Source: Acerihabitans arboris
GTDB taxonomy: Bacteria > Pseudomonadota > Gammaproteobacteria > Enterobacterales > Enterobacteriaceae
Assembly (NCBI RefSeq): GCF_010131535.1
Contig: NZ_WUBS01000002.1
Location: 62,001-126,000 of the forward strand
Length of the DNA: 64,000 nucleotides
Reading direction: 5' to 3'
This document shows, one piece after another, positions 1 to 8,051 of this stretch; positions within the stretch are counted from its first letter, which is position 1, and each line of letters starts with the position of its first letter. The notes beneath the pieces are model-generated. The model saw only the letters and a program-made list of their open reading frames with translations. It made no database searches and was not told where the DNA came from. A program made the position numbers and the translations under genes.

Positions 1-237
1 TTGCTGATCGAAATCTGGGAAAAACATCGCCTGACCGTGATGTTCGTGACCCATGATATCGAGGAGGCGGTCTGGCTATCGGATCGGATCGTGGTGATGG
101 GACAGGGCGTTATCGACGATGCCTTTGATGTCCGGCTCGCGCGGCCCCGTCACGAAGAGATGAACCGCGACCCGGAGTTTATCAATTTGCAGCATCTGGT
201 GCTGGATCGCATCCGCCATCCGGCCGTGTCCGTCTAA
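1..237 (+). CDS. ABC transporter ATP-binding protein, nitrate/sulfonate/taurine type (C-terminal part)
   Basis: Only the last 78 codons are present; the gene begins outside the window, so the TTG at its first base is probably not the start. The visible part has the H-loop of an ABC ATPase in the sequence FVTHDIEEAVWLSDRIVVM, which is the form typical of the SsuB/TauB/NrtD branch that drives uptake of sulfonates, taurine or nitrate. Walker A, the signature motif and Walker B lie upstream. It ends 17 bases before the HisD-like gene on the same strand, so it is probably the transport arm of that catabolic operon. Substrate cannot be read from the ATPase. Confidence 0.8.
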   Translation: MLIEIWEKHRLTVMFVTHDIEEAVWLSDRIVVMGQGVIDDAFDVRLARPRHEEMNRDPEFINLQHLVLDRIRHPAVSV

Positions 238-254
238 CTCAGGGAATTATTGCC

Positions 255-1583
255 ATGTCCGTTATTTTTCACGACCTTTCCGATAGCGACGTATTACCGG
301 ACGCCTTGTTTAAACGCACTGAAACCGATCTGTCCTTTTTCAGCGAACGCGTCGCGCCCATTATCGACGCGGTAAAAAACGAAGGGGACGCCGCGCTGAT
401 CCGTTTTGCCCGCAGTTTCGACGCGGTAGCGCCGGAAACCTTCGCCCTGCGCGCCGAAGAGAGCGAGTTCGAGCAGGCTTTCGCGCGTATCGATCCGGAG
501 GTGATTGCGGCCATCCGGTTTGCGGCGGGCAATATCCGCGCCTTTCATGAAGCGCAGAAACCGGAAGAGATGTGGCTCAAAGAGATGCAGCCCGGCGCCT
601 TTGCCGGCGATCGCCATGTGCCTATCGATGCCGTCGCCTGTTACGTGCCGCGCGGCAAAGGGTCCTTTCCCAGCGTGCTGTTGATGACCACCATTCCCGC
701 CATCGTTGCCGGCGTGCCCCGGCCGATAGTCATTACGCCGCCGGGGCCGGACGGCAAGGTGGACGACGCGACCCTGGTGGCCGCCCGTATCGTCGGCATC
801 GGCGAAATCTATAAATGCGGCGGCGCCCAAGGTGTGGCGGCCGTGGCCTTCGGCACCGAAACCGTACCCAAATGCCTGAAGATTGTCGGCCCCGGCAGTC
901 CGTGGGTGGTGGCCGCCAAGCGCCAGTTGACCCATCTTATCGACCCCGGCGTGCCCGCCGGTCCCAGCGAAAGTATTATTTTGGCCGACGACAACGCCAA
1001 CGGCGCCCTGGCGGCGCTCGATCTGATTATCGAATCCGAGCACGGCCCCGATTCGTCCGCCTGGCTGGTGACCTCCAGCCGCCGCGTCGCCGAACAGGCG
1101 ATAAATGTTCTGCCCGCGCTCTGGGGCCGGCTTGATGAGCAACGGGCCGACTTCTCGCGCCGGGTATTGTGCGGCGAGCACGGCGGAATCGTCCTGACCC
1201 GTGACTTTGCAACGGCCATCGCATTTGTGAATCGATACGCGCCCGAACATCTGGAGATCCTGGCCGACGAGCCGATGGCGGTGATGGCTAAAATCCGCAA
1301 CGCGGGGGAAATTCTGCTCGGCGACCATACGCCGGTCACCCTGGGCAATTTTGTGTTGGGACCCAATGCGGTATTGCCCACCAACGGCGCGGCCAAAACC
1401 GCCGGCCCCCTATCGGTGTTCGATTATATGAAGCGGATTTCCATTGGTTATGTGACCGCCGCCGGCTATGACAACCTGGCCGTCAAGGCCAAGCGCTTTG
1501 CCGAATATGAAGGTTTTACCGGCCACGCGCTGGCGGTTTCCGAATTGAGGAAAAAATTCCTTCAAGGTGAGACCGATGTCTAA
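255..1583 (+). CDS. HisD-family dehydrogenase, probably sulfopropanediol 3-dehydrogenase-like (HpsN type)
   Basis: A 442-residue protein of the histidinol dehydrogenase family (NAD-dependent four-electron oxidation of an alcohol to an acid). The catalytic Glu-His pair is present in YAPEHLEI (E331, H332), and two zinc ligands are kept (H263 in SEHGPDS, H424 in FTGHAL). Two further ligands of true HisD appear altered: Glu260 where HisD has Gln, and Asn365 where HisD has Asp. There are no other histidine genes nearby; the neighbours are a sulfonate-type ABC ATPase, a kinase, a zinc alcohol dehydrogenase and an SDR. Known HpsN oxidises (R)-dihydroxypropanesulfonate to sulfolactate and lies with an SDR and a zinc dehydrogenase in hps clusters, so that role is inferred. 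Start ATG at 255 follows AGGGA. Confidence 0.8.
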   Translation: MSVIFHDLSDSDVLPDALFKRTETDLSFFSERVAPIIDAVKNEGDAALIRFARSFDAVAPETFALRAEESEFEQAFARIDPEVIAAIRFAAGNIRAFHEAQKPEEMWLKEMQPGAFAGDRHVPIDAVACYVPRGKGSFPSVLLMTTIPAIVAGVPRPIVITPPGPDGKVDDATLVAARIVGIGEIYKCGGAQGVAAVAFGTETVPKCLKIVGPGSPWVVAAKRQLTHLIDPGVPAGPSESIILADDNANGALAALDLIIESEHGPDSSAWLVTSSRRVAEQAINVLPALWGRLDEQRADFSRRVLCGEHGGIVLTRDFATAIAFVNRYAPEHLEILADEPMAVMAKIRNAGEILLGDHTPVTLGNFVLGPNAVLPTNGAAKTAGPLSVFDYMKRISIGYVTAAGYDNLAVKAKRFAEYEGFTGHALAVSELRKKFLQGETDV

Positions 1584-2871
1584 AGACCTTAAGGCGCCGT
1601 ACGCCGCGCAGGCCAGGGCCATGGCCAAAGCCGGCGACTGGGCGGGCGCCGGTGACAGGCTCGGCCGGTTAATTGCCGACATCACCGCCACCCCGGTGCT
1701 GGGCTTGAAAATCAACCGCGATCGGTACAGCCTCAATTCCCTTAACGGCCAGGTGATGCTGGCGGACCACCGCACGCTGTTTTTCAAGTATCACCATGAA
1801 GATGGCGAAGATCAGACCATCGAGGAGTATTACCGCGCCGGACTGCTGCGCGACGCGGGTTTCCGGGTGGATGTGCCGCTCTATGCCTGCGGTGAGCCAG
1901 GCCGCCAAATCCTGCTGTATGCGCTGCGTAACGATAAGCGGCTGGCGGAGGTGTGCCACGATATCGAGGATCGCCGGGATTGGCGAAATATGGATGAGGT
2001 GGTGGGCGCGCAGCAACGGGCGGATCGGGCGCTTTGGACCTGCTGCCAACCGACATTGGTTCCGGGCAGCCGGGAAAGCGTGGTCAAGGAGCCGATTCAC
2101 CAGCTGTTTTATCATCGGCTGGTGTCCGCGGGCGAGCCTGTCGGCTTAGGCGGGCGGGTGAAGCAATTTTACGTCGGTAAAACCTTTCAACTGGCGCAAG
2201 CACAGATCCCCTGGCGGGAGCTGAGCCGGCTGCAGTGGGAAATCAACGGCGTGGTTTACCCGCATACCCTCGAGCAACTGTTTCTGGAAGCCGGCGAGCG
2301 GCTGGAACCGGCGGCCCTGGCCGGACACGGCGCCATCACCGCCCATGGCGATGCGCATAATGCCAACGTCTGGTTCGATACCCGGGGCCGCCAACCTGAA
2401 CTGGTGAGTTTTGATCCCGCGTTTGCCGGCAGCGCCATTCCGGCGCTACTGGCCGAGATCAAGGCCACCTTTCACAATATTTTCGCCCATCCCTGCTGGC
2501 TGTATGAGCCTGGACAGGCCGCGCGGTACTATCGGGTCGCGGTAATCCGCGATGGCGATCGGTTGAAAGTGACCCATAACTGGCAGCTTACGCCGCTGCG
2601 CCGGGCTTTTCTGGACAGTAAAGGAACCGGGTACTGGCAACCCCTGCTGGCAGAACTGAAACGACGGGGCTGGCTGCCGGCGCAATGGCAGCGCATCGTC
2701 AGGCTGGCGATGTTCTGTTGCCCGACCCTGGTGCTGGATCTGCGGGCCGGCGGCAACAGCGGGCATACCCCGGTCAGCTCGGCATTAGGCCTGGCGCTGG
2801 CGGTTATGTTGGGCAGCGGCGGCGAGGATGATTTCACCCGCTGGCTTAATGCGCTGGCGGCGGAGGCATAA
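1576..2871 (+). CDS. APH/choline-kinase-fold small-molecule phosphotransferase
   Basis: A 431-residue protein starting at the ATG inside the end of the preceding gene (8-base overlap), so probably translationally coupled. It has the Brenner motif of aminoglycoside/choline/hydroxylysine kinases, HGDAHNANVWFD (H257-D259, N264), followed by the metal-binding Asp in VSFDPAF (D280). The N-terminal lobe is less typical. The family transfers the gamma phosphate of ATP to a hydroxyl group of a small metabolite; the substrate is unknown. Its place between two dehydrogenases in one operon suggests it phosphorylates the pathway substrate or an intermediate. Described hps-type sulfonate clusters, as far as I know, do not contain such a kinase, which makes the pathway assignment uncertain. 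Confidence 0.75.
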   Translation: MSKDLKAPYAAQARAMAKAGDWAGAGDRLGRLIADITATPVLGLKINRDRYSLNSLNGQVMLADHRTLFFKYHHEDGEDQTIEEYYRAGLLRDAGFRVDVPLYACGEPGRQILLYALRNDKRLAEVCHDIEDRRDWRNMDEVVGAQQRADRALWTCCQPTLVPGSRESVVKEPIHQLFYHRLVSAGEPVGLGGRVKQFYVGKTFQLAQAQIPWRELSRLQWEINGVVYPHTLEQLFLEAGERLEPAALAGHGAITAHGDAHNANVWFDTRGRQPELVSFDPAFAGSAIPALLAEIKATFHNIFAHPCWLYEPGQAARYYRVAVIRDGDRLKVTHNWQLTPLRRAFLDSKGTGYWQPLLAELKRRGWLPAQWQRIVRLAMFCCPTLVLDLRAGGNSGHTPVSSALGLALAVMLGSGGEDDFTRWLNALAAEA

Positions 2872-2873
2872 CC

Positions 2874-3839
2874 ATGAAGGCGGTGAGATTATACGGTATC
2901 GGCGATATCCGTACCGAAGAGATTCCCTTGCCCCGCCCCGGCCCGCTTGAGGTCAGGCTGAAAGTGCTGGCGGCGGGCATCTGCGGCTCCGATGTGCATA
3001 ACCTGCGAACCGGCCAATGGATATCCCGATCGCCCGCTACCCCGGGACATGAATTTTGCGCGGAGGTCCTGGAATGCGGTGACCACGTCAACGATTTCGT
3101 CCCTGGCGATCGGGTGGTGGCTGATTCCCGGGTGTGGTGCGGCCGCTGCCCGGCCTGTGAACGGGGCCACGTCAATTTATGCGACCAGTTGGGTTTTGTC
3201 GGCGAGGTCTGCGACGGGGGGTTTGCCGAGCAGGCGGTGCTTCCGTCCCGCAGCCTGATAAAAGTGCCGGCGGAGCTGCCGGCCGCCATTGCCGCGCTTA
3301 GCGAACCGCTGGGCGTCGCGCTGCGGGCGGTTAATCAGCTGTCGCCCGGGCCATCCGCTACCGTGCGGGTTACCGGCGGCGGCACCATCGGCGGGCTGGC
3401 GGCGCTGCTGCTGCATGCCGTCCACGGCTGCCGGGTCCAGCTGATCGAACCGAATGCGCGGCGCCATGATCTGATTGCGCGCATTGTCCCCCTGGCCGGG
3501 CCGGGCGAGTTCAGCCTGGCGATCGAAGCCACCGGGGTGGCCAGCGTGCTCAATTCGCTGGTCAATAGTATAACGCCGGGCGGACGTATCGCCTCGGTGG
3601 GTATTTTCCATGGCGACGTGACGCTGAACGTTAACCGACTGGTCGAGCGGGAACTGACGATGGTGGGCTGCAGCGTGTTTCGTGACGAGCAGCGCCAGGC
3701 CATTGGCTTATTACCCGGACTGATGGCATCGCTTATGACCATCAGCAGCCCGCCCATCGGCCTCGACGAGGTGCCGGCGGCGTTCGCCGCCCTACTGGCC
3801 GGCCACAGCCCTTTCCTGAAAATGCTGATCGTACCCTGA
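2874..3839 (+). CDS. Zinc-dependent medium-chain alcohol dehydrogenase
   Basis: A 321-residue member of the threonine/sorbitol dehydrogenase branch (COG1063 type). Catalytic zinc ligands are visible as GICGSD (C37) and GHE (H59, E60), and the structural zinc site has four cysteines (C89, C92, C95, C103). A GGGTIGG dinucleotide-binding turn follows near residue 166. It is somewhat shorter than the usual 340-350 residues. It begins 2 bases after the kinase stop and is followed 12 bases later by the SDR, so all are one operon. In hps clusters an enzyme of this family (HpsP-like) interconverts DHPS stereoisomers together with an SDR; a matching redox pair is the inferred role here. Substrate is unproven. 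Confidence 0.8.
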   Translation: MKAVRLYGIGDIRTEEIPLPRPGPLEVRLKVLAAGICGSDVHNLRTGQWISRSPATPGHEFCAEVLECGDHVNDFVPGDRVVADSRVWCGRCPACERGHVNLCDQLGFVGEVCDGGFAEQAVLPSRSLIKVPAELPAAIAALSEPLGVALRAVNQLSPGPSATVRVTGGGTIGGLAALLLHAVHGCRVQLIEPNARRHDLIARIVPLAGPGEFSLAIEATGVASVLNSLVNSITPGGRIASVGIFHGDVTLNVNRLVERELTMVGCSVFRDEQRQAIGLLPGLMASLMTISSPPIGLDEVPAAFAALLAGHSPFLKMLIVP

Positions 3840-3851
3840 GCTGGAGATATC

Positions 3852-4619
3852 ATGACGACCTTACCTTCCACCTTCTCCCTTGAGGGGAAAACCGCGCTGG
3901 TCACCGGCGCTTCCCGCGGTATCGGTTTTACCCTCGCCCTCGGGCTGGCGCAGGCCGGGGCAACGATAGTGGCCGCCGGACGCGACGCCGGTACCCTTGA
4001 CGACGCCGTTAGCCAATTAAAGCGTTGGGATAACGGCGCCACCGGGCTGGTGCTGGATGTCAGCCGGGGGGAGAGTATTGTCCAGGCCTTCTCGCGGTTC
4101 GAGAACGCGCCGCTGGATATCCTGATTAATAACGCCGGGACCGAACAGGTCTGTCCCTCCCTCGAGGTGGACGAGGCCTTATGGCAGCGCATCGTGGATA
4201 CCAATCTGAAAGGCGCGTTTTTCTGCGCCCAGGCGGCGGCGCGGCTGATGGTCCGCCGCCATGGCGGCGCCATGATTAATATTTGTTCCCTCACCAGCCG
4301 GGTCGGCGTGCCCGGCGCCGCGGCCTACGGCGCGTCGAAATCGGGACTGGTGGGATTGACCCATGCCCTGAGCACCGAATGGGCCAAACATGGCATCCGC
4401 GTCAACGGCGTGGGTCCGGGGTATTTCAGCACCGACCTGACCCGGGTATTTTACCAAGACCCGCAGTGGTGTGATGCGATGCTGGGCAAAATCCCGCTCG
4501 GCCGTTTCGGCGAACCGGATGATTTGATCGGCGCGGCGGTATTTCTCAGCTCCGATGCGGCGCGCTACATCACCGGCCAGGTCCTGTATGTCGACGGCGG
4601 TTACCTGGCGTCCGTCTGA
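3852..4619 (+). CDS. Short-chain dehydrogenase/reductase (HpsO / gluconate 5-dehydrogenase-like)
   Basis: A 255-residue classical SDR. It shows the TGASRGIG cofactor loop, the NNAG motif, a catalytic Ser in the ICSLTS strand, the Y-x-x-x-K pair in AAYGASKSG, and the C-terminal GQVLYVDGG typical of IdnO/FabG-like enzymes. ATG at 3852 follows a GGAGA Shine-Dalgarno. It is the last gene of the + strand operon that starts before the window. The presence of both an SDR and a zinc dehydrogenase next to a HisD-like enzyme matches the three-dehydrogenase logic of dihydroxypropanesulfonate degradation, but SDR sequence alone does not define the substrate. Confidence 0.8.
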   Translation: MTTLPSTFSLEGKTALVTGASRGIGFTLALGLAQAGATIVAAGRDAGTLDDAVSQLKRWDNGATGLVLDVSRGESIVQAFSRFENAPLDILINNAGTEQVCPSLEVDEALWQRIVDTNLKGAFFCAQAAARLMVRRHGGAMINICSLTSRVGVPGAAAYGASKSGLVGLTHALSTEWAKHGIRVNGVGPGYFSTDLTRVFYQDPQWCDAMLGKIPLGRFGEPDDLIGAAVFLSSDAARYITGQVLYVDGGYLASV

Positions 4620-4667
4620 CGCCGCGGCCTGTGATGGCCAGTCGGCCTGCGTACGGGCGTATTGATC

Positions 4668-4686
4668 AAGGCCATCCGTTGGCCTT
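4668..4686. terminator. Candidate bidirectional terminator hairpin
   Basis: A perfect 7-bp stem (AAGGCCA / TGGCCTT) with a 5-base loop lies in the 89-base gap between two convergent genes, the SDR and the FMN hydroxy-acid oxidase. There is no clear U tract after it on either strand, so intrinsic termination would be weak. Confidence 0.35.
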
Positions 4687-4708
4687 CCGCTCCCGCCCCC
4701 CGCCGGTA

Positions 4709-5851
4709 TCAGCTTTCTCGCCGGCGGAGTAAATGCGGCCCCAGTTCGGCCGGGCTGCGGCAACCGAGCTGTGCCAGCGTACGATCGATTTCCTGCGTCA
4801 GCAAGGTTATCGCCTGTGCCACCCCGGCCTCGCCGGCCACGGCCACCGCATAGAGCATCGGCCGGCCGACCAGTACCGCGTTGGCTCCCAACGCCAGCGC
4901 TTTGACAATATCGGTGCCGCGCCGGATGCCGCCATCGATCAGGATCCTGGCAGCGGGACCGCACGCCAGCCTGATGTCGGGCAGTACCGTCAGCGGGCTG
5001 ACGCTGCCGTCCAACTGGCGTCCGCCATGATTGGATAAAATCAGGCCGTCCGCCCCCATGGCCATTGCCGCCCGCGCATCCTCGACGGTCAGGATCCCCT
5101 TGACATAAAACCCGCCCTGCCATAACGACCTGATCCACGCCAGGGTTTGCCAATCGAGGGTATCATCCATCTGTTGGGCAAAATAGGTCGCCCCGCCGAC
5201 TCCCCGCCGGAACTGCGGCGGCAGGTAGGGTTTTAGGTTGCCGAAGCCCGGCATGCCGCCGGGCACCAGCGTGCGCAAGACCCAGCCGGGATGCCGCGCC
5301 ACGTTGAGATAGCTGCCCAGGGACAATTTCATCGGTTTACGGTAATGGCGTTTGTCCCGCTCGCGATTGCCGAAATGAACGGCGTCAACCGACACCACCA
5401 GGCTGGCGCACCCCACTTCCCTGGCGCGCCGCAGCAGGTCGACGGTCACACGGCGATCTTTCAATACGTACAGCTGAAACCAATGCGCCCCCTTACGGCC
5501 GGCCGGCATATCCTCCAGCGAGGCGGTGGAAACGGTGCTCTGTATATAGGAAATACCGGCGTGTCCGGCCGCTTGCGCCAGCATCTGATCCGCCCGGTAG
5601 CGTAACATCCCGTTGTAACCGGTAGGCGCAATCATAAACGGCGCGGCCAGCGTCGTATCACCCAATGTCACGGAGAGGTCCCGGACGCTGGCATCCTTGA
5701 GCACCGGCGCGACGAACTGCCAGCGGTCGAAGACCGCGCGGTTGTCCGCCAGGGTGCGCTCGTCGTCCGCCCCGCCGTCGACGTAATCAAAGGCAAAAGC
5801 CGGCAACGCGCGTTGGGCCATCCGGCGATAATCCTCCAGATTCAGCATCAT
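4709..5851 (-). CDS. FMN-dependent alpha-hydroxy-acid dehydrogenase/oxidase (LldD/glycolate oxidase family)
   Basis: A 380-residue TIM-barrel flavoenzyme, the usual family length. It starts with the family N-terminus (LEDYRRMAQRALPAFAFDYVDGGADDE) and carries the catalytic His and Arg in LILSNHGGRQLDGS and the FMN-phosphate region IDGGIRRGTDIVKALALGA with VGRP. Members oxidise L-lactate, glycolate, mandelate or similar 2-hydroxy acids. It converges on the hisD-like operon and is divergent from the GntR regulator, with GntR-type operators between them. If the operon yields a 2-hydroxy acid such as sulfolactate, this enzyme could make the matching 2-keto acid; that link is inference from context. 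ATG at 5851 has an AAGG about 10 bases upstream. Confidence 0.8.
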   Translation of the reverse strand: MMLNLEDYRRMAQRALPAFAFDYVDGGADDERTLADNRAVFDRWQFVAPVLKDASVRDLSVTLGDTTLAAPFMIAPTGYNGMLRYRADQMLAQAAGHAGISYIQSTVSTASLEDMPAGRKGAHWFQLYVLKDRRVTVDLLRRAREVGCASLVVSVDAVHFGNRERDKRHYRKPMKLSLGSYLNVARHPGWVLRTLVPGGMPGFGNLKPYLPPQFRRGVGGATYFAQQMDDTLDWQTLAWIRSLWQGGFYVKGILTVEDARAAMAMGADGLILSNHGGRQLDGSVSPLTVLPDIRLACGPAARILIDGGIRRGTDIVKALALGANAVLVGRPMLYAVAVAGEAGVAQAITLLTQEIDRTLAQLGCRSPAELGPHLLRRRES

Positions 5852-5958
5852 CTCAGTACCTTTTTAATGCCTGAAGAAAGACCTGTACATTCGTCCCGGC
5901 CCCGATCCGCGCGCGGGACGTTTGACTAACGGGACATCCCGCGCCCGACGCGGCTTTT

Positions 5959-5974
5959 ACTTGTATAGACAAGT
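5959..5974. promoter_or_regulatory. GntR/HutC-type operator (proximal to the hydroxy-acid oxidase)
   Basis: ACTTGTATAGACAAGT is an inverted repeat with perfect 6-bp arms around 4 central bases. It matches the TTGTAT/ATACAA style of HutC-subfamily operators, lies 108 bases upstream of the oxidase start and shares the half-site CTTGTATA with the second site at 6126. Confidence 0.65.
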
Positions 5975-6125
5975 AATGCAATGAATATGCCACTTTCCCC
6001 CATCGTTTTCATCAGGCGCTGACGTCAAGCACGGCCGGCCGGCGGGTAAAAAAACCGGCCGTGGGGCACCCTGACGGGGCAGCCCCCGCACCCGATTTGT
6101 GCAGACCTGTTTGTGCTATCACATG

Positions 6126-6138
6126 CTTGTATATACAT
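6126..6138. promoter_or_regulatory. GntR/HutC-type operator (proximal to gntR)
   Basis: CTTGTATATACAT contains the perfect 10-bp palindrome TGTATATACA (6128-6137), about 55 bases upstream of the gntR start. With the site at 5959 it forms a pair in the divergent intergenic region, as expected for autoregulation plus control of the oxidase and possibly the catabolic operon. Confidence 0.65.
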
Positions 6139-6192
6139 CTGAAATTGTTATCATTACGCTAACGTTGATGTGGTGATACATGAGGTGGCGAG

Positions 6193-6948
6193 ATGGCTGA
6201 GCCGACGAAGATGACGCAACTGGCCGAGTCGATGGGCGTGCAACCTGCGCCGATATACCAACGGGTAAAGCAGGCCATTATCAGCCAAATCAGCAGCGGC
6301 ACCTGGAAACCTAACCAGCGCATTCCCTCTGAAAATCAATTGGTTGATAAACTGGGCGTAAGCCGCATGACCATCAGCCGGGCGTTACGGGAACTCGCCA
6401 GCGAAGGCTATCTTCTGCGGATGCAGGGTGTGGGTACCTACGTCGCCGAACTGAAAGTACATACCGCTATCATGGAAGTGCATAACATCTCTGACGAAAT
6501 TGCCGGCCGGGGCCATAAGCACGCCAGTCGGGTGATAACGCTGGGCAGCGCGCCCGCGGACCCGGCACTGGCGGCCGAATTCGGCATGGATCCCGGGGAA
6601 AGCCTGTTTCATTCCCTGATCGTGCATTATGAAAACGCCATCCCGGTACAGTTGGAGGAACGCTGGGTAAATCCGGTGATGGCCCCGGATTATCTGTTGC
6701 AGGATTACGAAAAACAGACGCCCTACATCTATCTGAATCAGGCTTCACCGCTCACGTCCGGCGAGCATATCATCGAAGCCGTTTCACCCACGTCCGCGCA
6801 ATGCAAACTGTTATCCATCAAGAAAAGCGATCCCTGCCTGCTTATCAGCCGCCATACCCGACACCAGACAACACTGGTCACCTACACCAAGCTACTTTAT
6901 CCCGGCGCGCGCCATCAGCTACATGGCAGTTTTATCCGTCATGGCTGA
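6193..6948 (+). CDS. GntR-family transcriptional regulator, HutC subfamily (UTRA domain)
   Basis: A 251-residue regulator. Residues about 12-80 form the GntR winged helix (PIYQRVKQAIISQI, IPSENQLVDKLGVSRMTISRALRELASEGYLLRMQGVGTYV split by the usual spacing), and residues about 95-245 form the UTRA effector domain (RVITLGSAPAD, ERWVNPVMAPDYL, EAVSPTSAQCKLL). HutC-type repressors are released by a pathway intermediate. The gene is divergent from the hydroxy-acid oxidase and two HutC-like palindromes lie between them, so it most likely controls this locus and itself. The effector is unknown; a hydroxy or keto acid of the pathway would fit. Confidence 0.88.
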   Translation: MAEPTKMTQLAESMGVQPAPIYQRVKQAIISQISSGTWKPNQRIPSENQLVDKLGVSRMTISRALRELASEGYLLRMQGVGTYVAELKVHTAIMEVHNISDEIAGRGHKHASRVITLGSAPADPALAAEFGMDPGESLFHSLIVHYENAIPVQLEERWVNPVMAPDYLLQDYEKQTPYIYLNQASPLTSGEHIIEAVSPTSAQCKLLSIKKSDPCLLISRHTRHQTTLVTYTKLLYPGARHQLHGSFIRHG

Positions 6949-7122
6949 TCAATCCCGCCGCAGCAAGTTTCCCCGGCCGCGCCCAGCGCGTTCGCCACGC
7001 CGCTGAGGATGAATGCCGCGACGCTCAATCCCCGCCAGGACGCGTGGACCGTTTTCAAGACGACGGCAATCGCCATGGGATGAGCCTGATGTCATCTCTT
7101 CCCCCGGTATTCTGCCGTCGCT

Positions 7123-7911
7123 TCAGTTGGTTGTCCGATAACGCTCCGCGGCATGCGCCTGCCGGAGATCCGAAAGCAGGCCTTGCCGCGCGGCCTCGAG
7201 GGCGTCCCAGCGGGCGGCGACGTGCAGCGGCGGAATGGTCACGGGTTCGCGACGATCGAAACCGACCAGCGCCGCATCGACCAGTTCGCCCACGTCCATC
7301 ACCTCGGGCAGCGTATTGACGTCGATGCCGGCACGCTCCCAGATCTCGGTGCGGGTCGCCGCCGGCAGTACCGCCTGTACATAAACGCCCTTTGGCGAGA
7401 GCTCCAGGCTCAGGCCCTGGGAAAGGAACAGCACGAATGCCTTGGTCGCGCCATAAACCGACATGCCGAACTCAGGCGCCAGCCCGACCACCGAGCCGAT
7501 ATTGACGATCGCGCCTTCGCCGGCCTGGACAAGCCGTGGCGCGACGGCGCTGGCGAGTCGGACCAGCGCGGTGGTGTTAAGCGCGACGAGCCGCCCGACA
7601 GCTTCCGGCGTCTGCTCGATAAAGCTGCCGGACTGGGCGACCCCGGCATTGTTGACGAGGATGCCGATTTTGACGTCATCGCGCAGGCGAGCCCCGATAG
7701 CGGCCAGGTCGCCGGGCTGGGTCAGGTCGGCCCGGACGACGTCGACGGCAACGTTGTTTTCCTGGCGCAAGCGGGCCGCCAGCGTCTCCAGTCGCGCCTG
7801 GTCGCGGGCAACCAGCACGAGGTCGTGGCCGCGGCGCGCGAAGCGCTCGGCGTAGGTGGCGCCGATGCCGGAGGACGCGCCGGTGATAAGAACCGAGGAA
7901 TGACTGGTCAT
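7123..7911 (-). CDS. Short-chain dehydrogenase (DltE/YdfG-like, NADP type)
   Basis: A 262-residue SDR of the COG0300 type: TGASSGIG cofactor loop, NNAG, and the catalytic Y-x-x-x-K in SVYGATKAFV. A longer reading to 8004 exists, but the family N-terminus begins at MTSHSSVLITGAS, so ATG 7911 was chosen. It is divergent from a TetR regulator, a frequent arrangement in which the regulator represses an adjacent oxidoreductase. Substrate unknown. The C-terminal third (RREPVTIPPLHVAARWDAL) is typical of these short reductases and gives no substrate clue. Confidence 0.8.
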   Translation of the reverse strand: MTSHSSVLITGASSGIGATYAERFARRGHDLVLVARDQARLETLAARLRQENNVAVDVVRADLTQPGDLAAIGARLRDDVKIGILVNNAGVAQSGSFIEQTPEAVGRLVALNTTALVRLASAVAPRLVQAGEGAIVNIGSVVGLAPEFGMSVYGATKAFVLFLSQGLSLELSPKGVYVQAVLPAATRTEIWERAGIDVNTLPEVMDVGELVDAALVGFDRREPVTIPPLHVAARWDALEAARQGLLSDLRQAHAAERYRTTN

Positions 7912-7936
7912 GTGTTTACGCTCTTGTATTGATAAC

Positions 7937-8004
7937 CTTGACGGATCATTATGATGATGATTGTAATCTAAACCGTCAAGTACTTTGATGATGATCAACA
8001 TCAA
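7937..8004. promoter_or_regulatory. Inverted repeats in the SDR/TetR divergent promoter region
   Basis: Two inverted repeats lie here. CTTGACGG (7937-7944) pairs with CCGTCAAG (7973-7980), and TTGATG (7985-7990) pairs with CATCAA (7999-8004) around ATGATCAA. A short TGATGATGAT tandem lies in and beside both. They are candidate TetR operators; which one is used cannot be told from sequence. Confidence 0.4.
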
Positions 8005-8051
8005 TGTATAATTTATTTTTAAATATGAGTTGGGATGAGAGGCGCGCTGAA

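Noticed and set aside
294-1328. Long ORF antisense to the HisD-like gene (344 codons)
   Set aside because: It is a shadow in GC-rich DNA: no Shine-Dalgarno, no recognisable domain, and the sense frame carries clear HisD motifs.
6949-7122. Possible membrane-protein fragment on the - strand (AVVLKTVHASWRGLSVAAF)
   Set aside because: Only about 40 codons with moderate hydrophobicity and no recognisable family; too little to call a gene or remnant.
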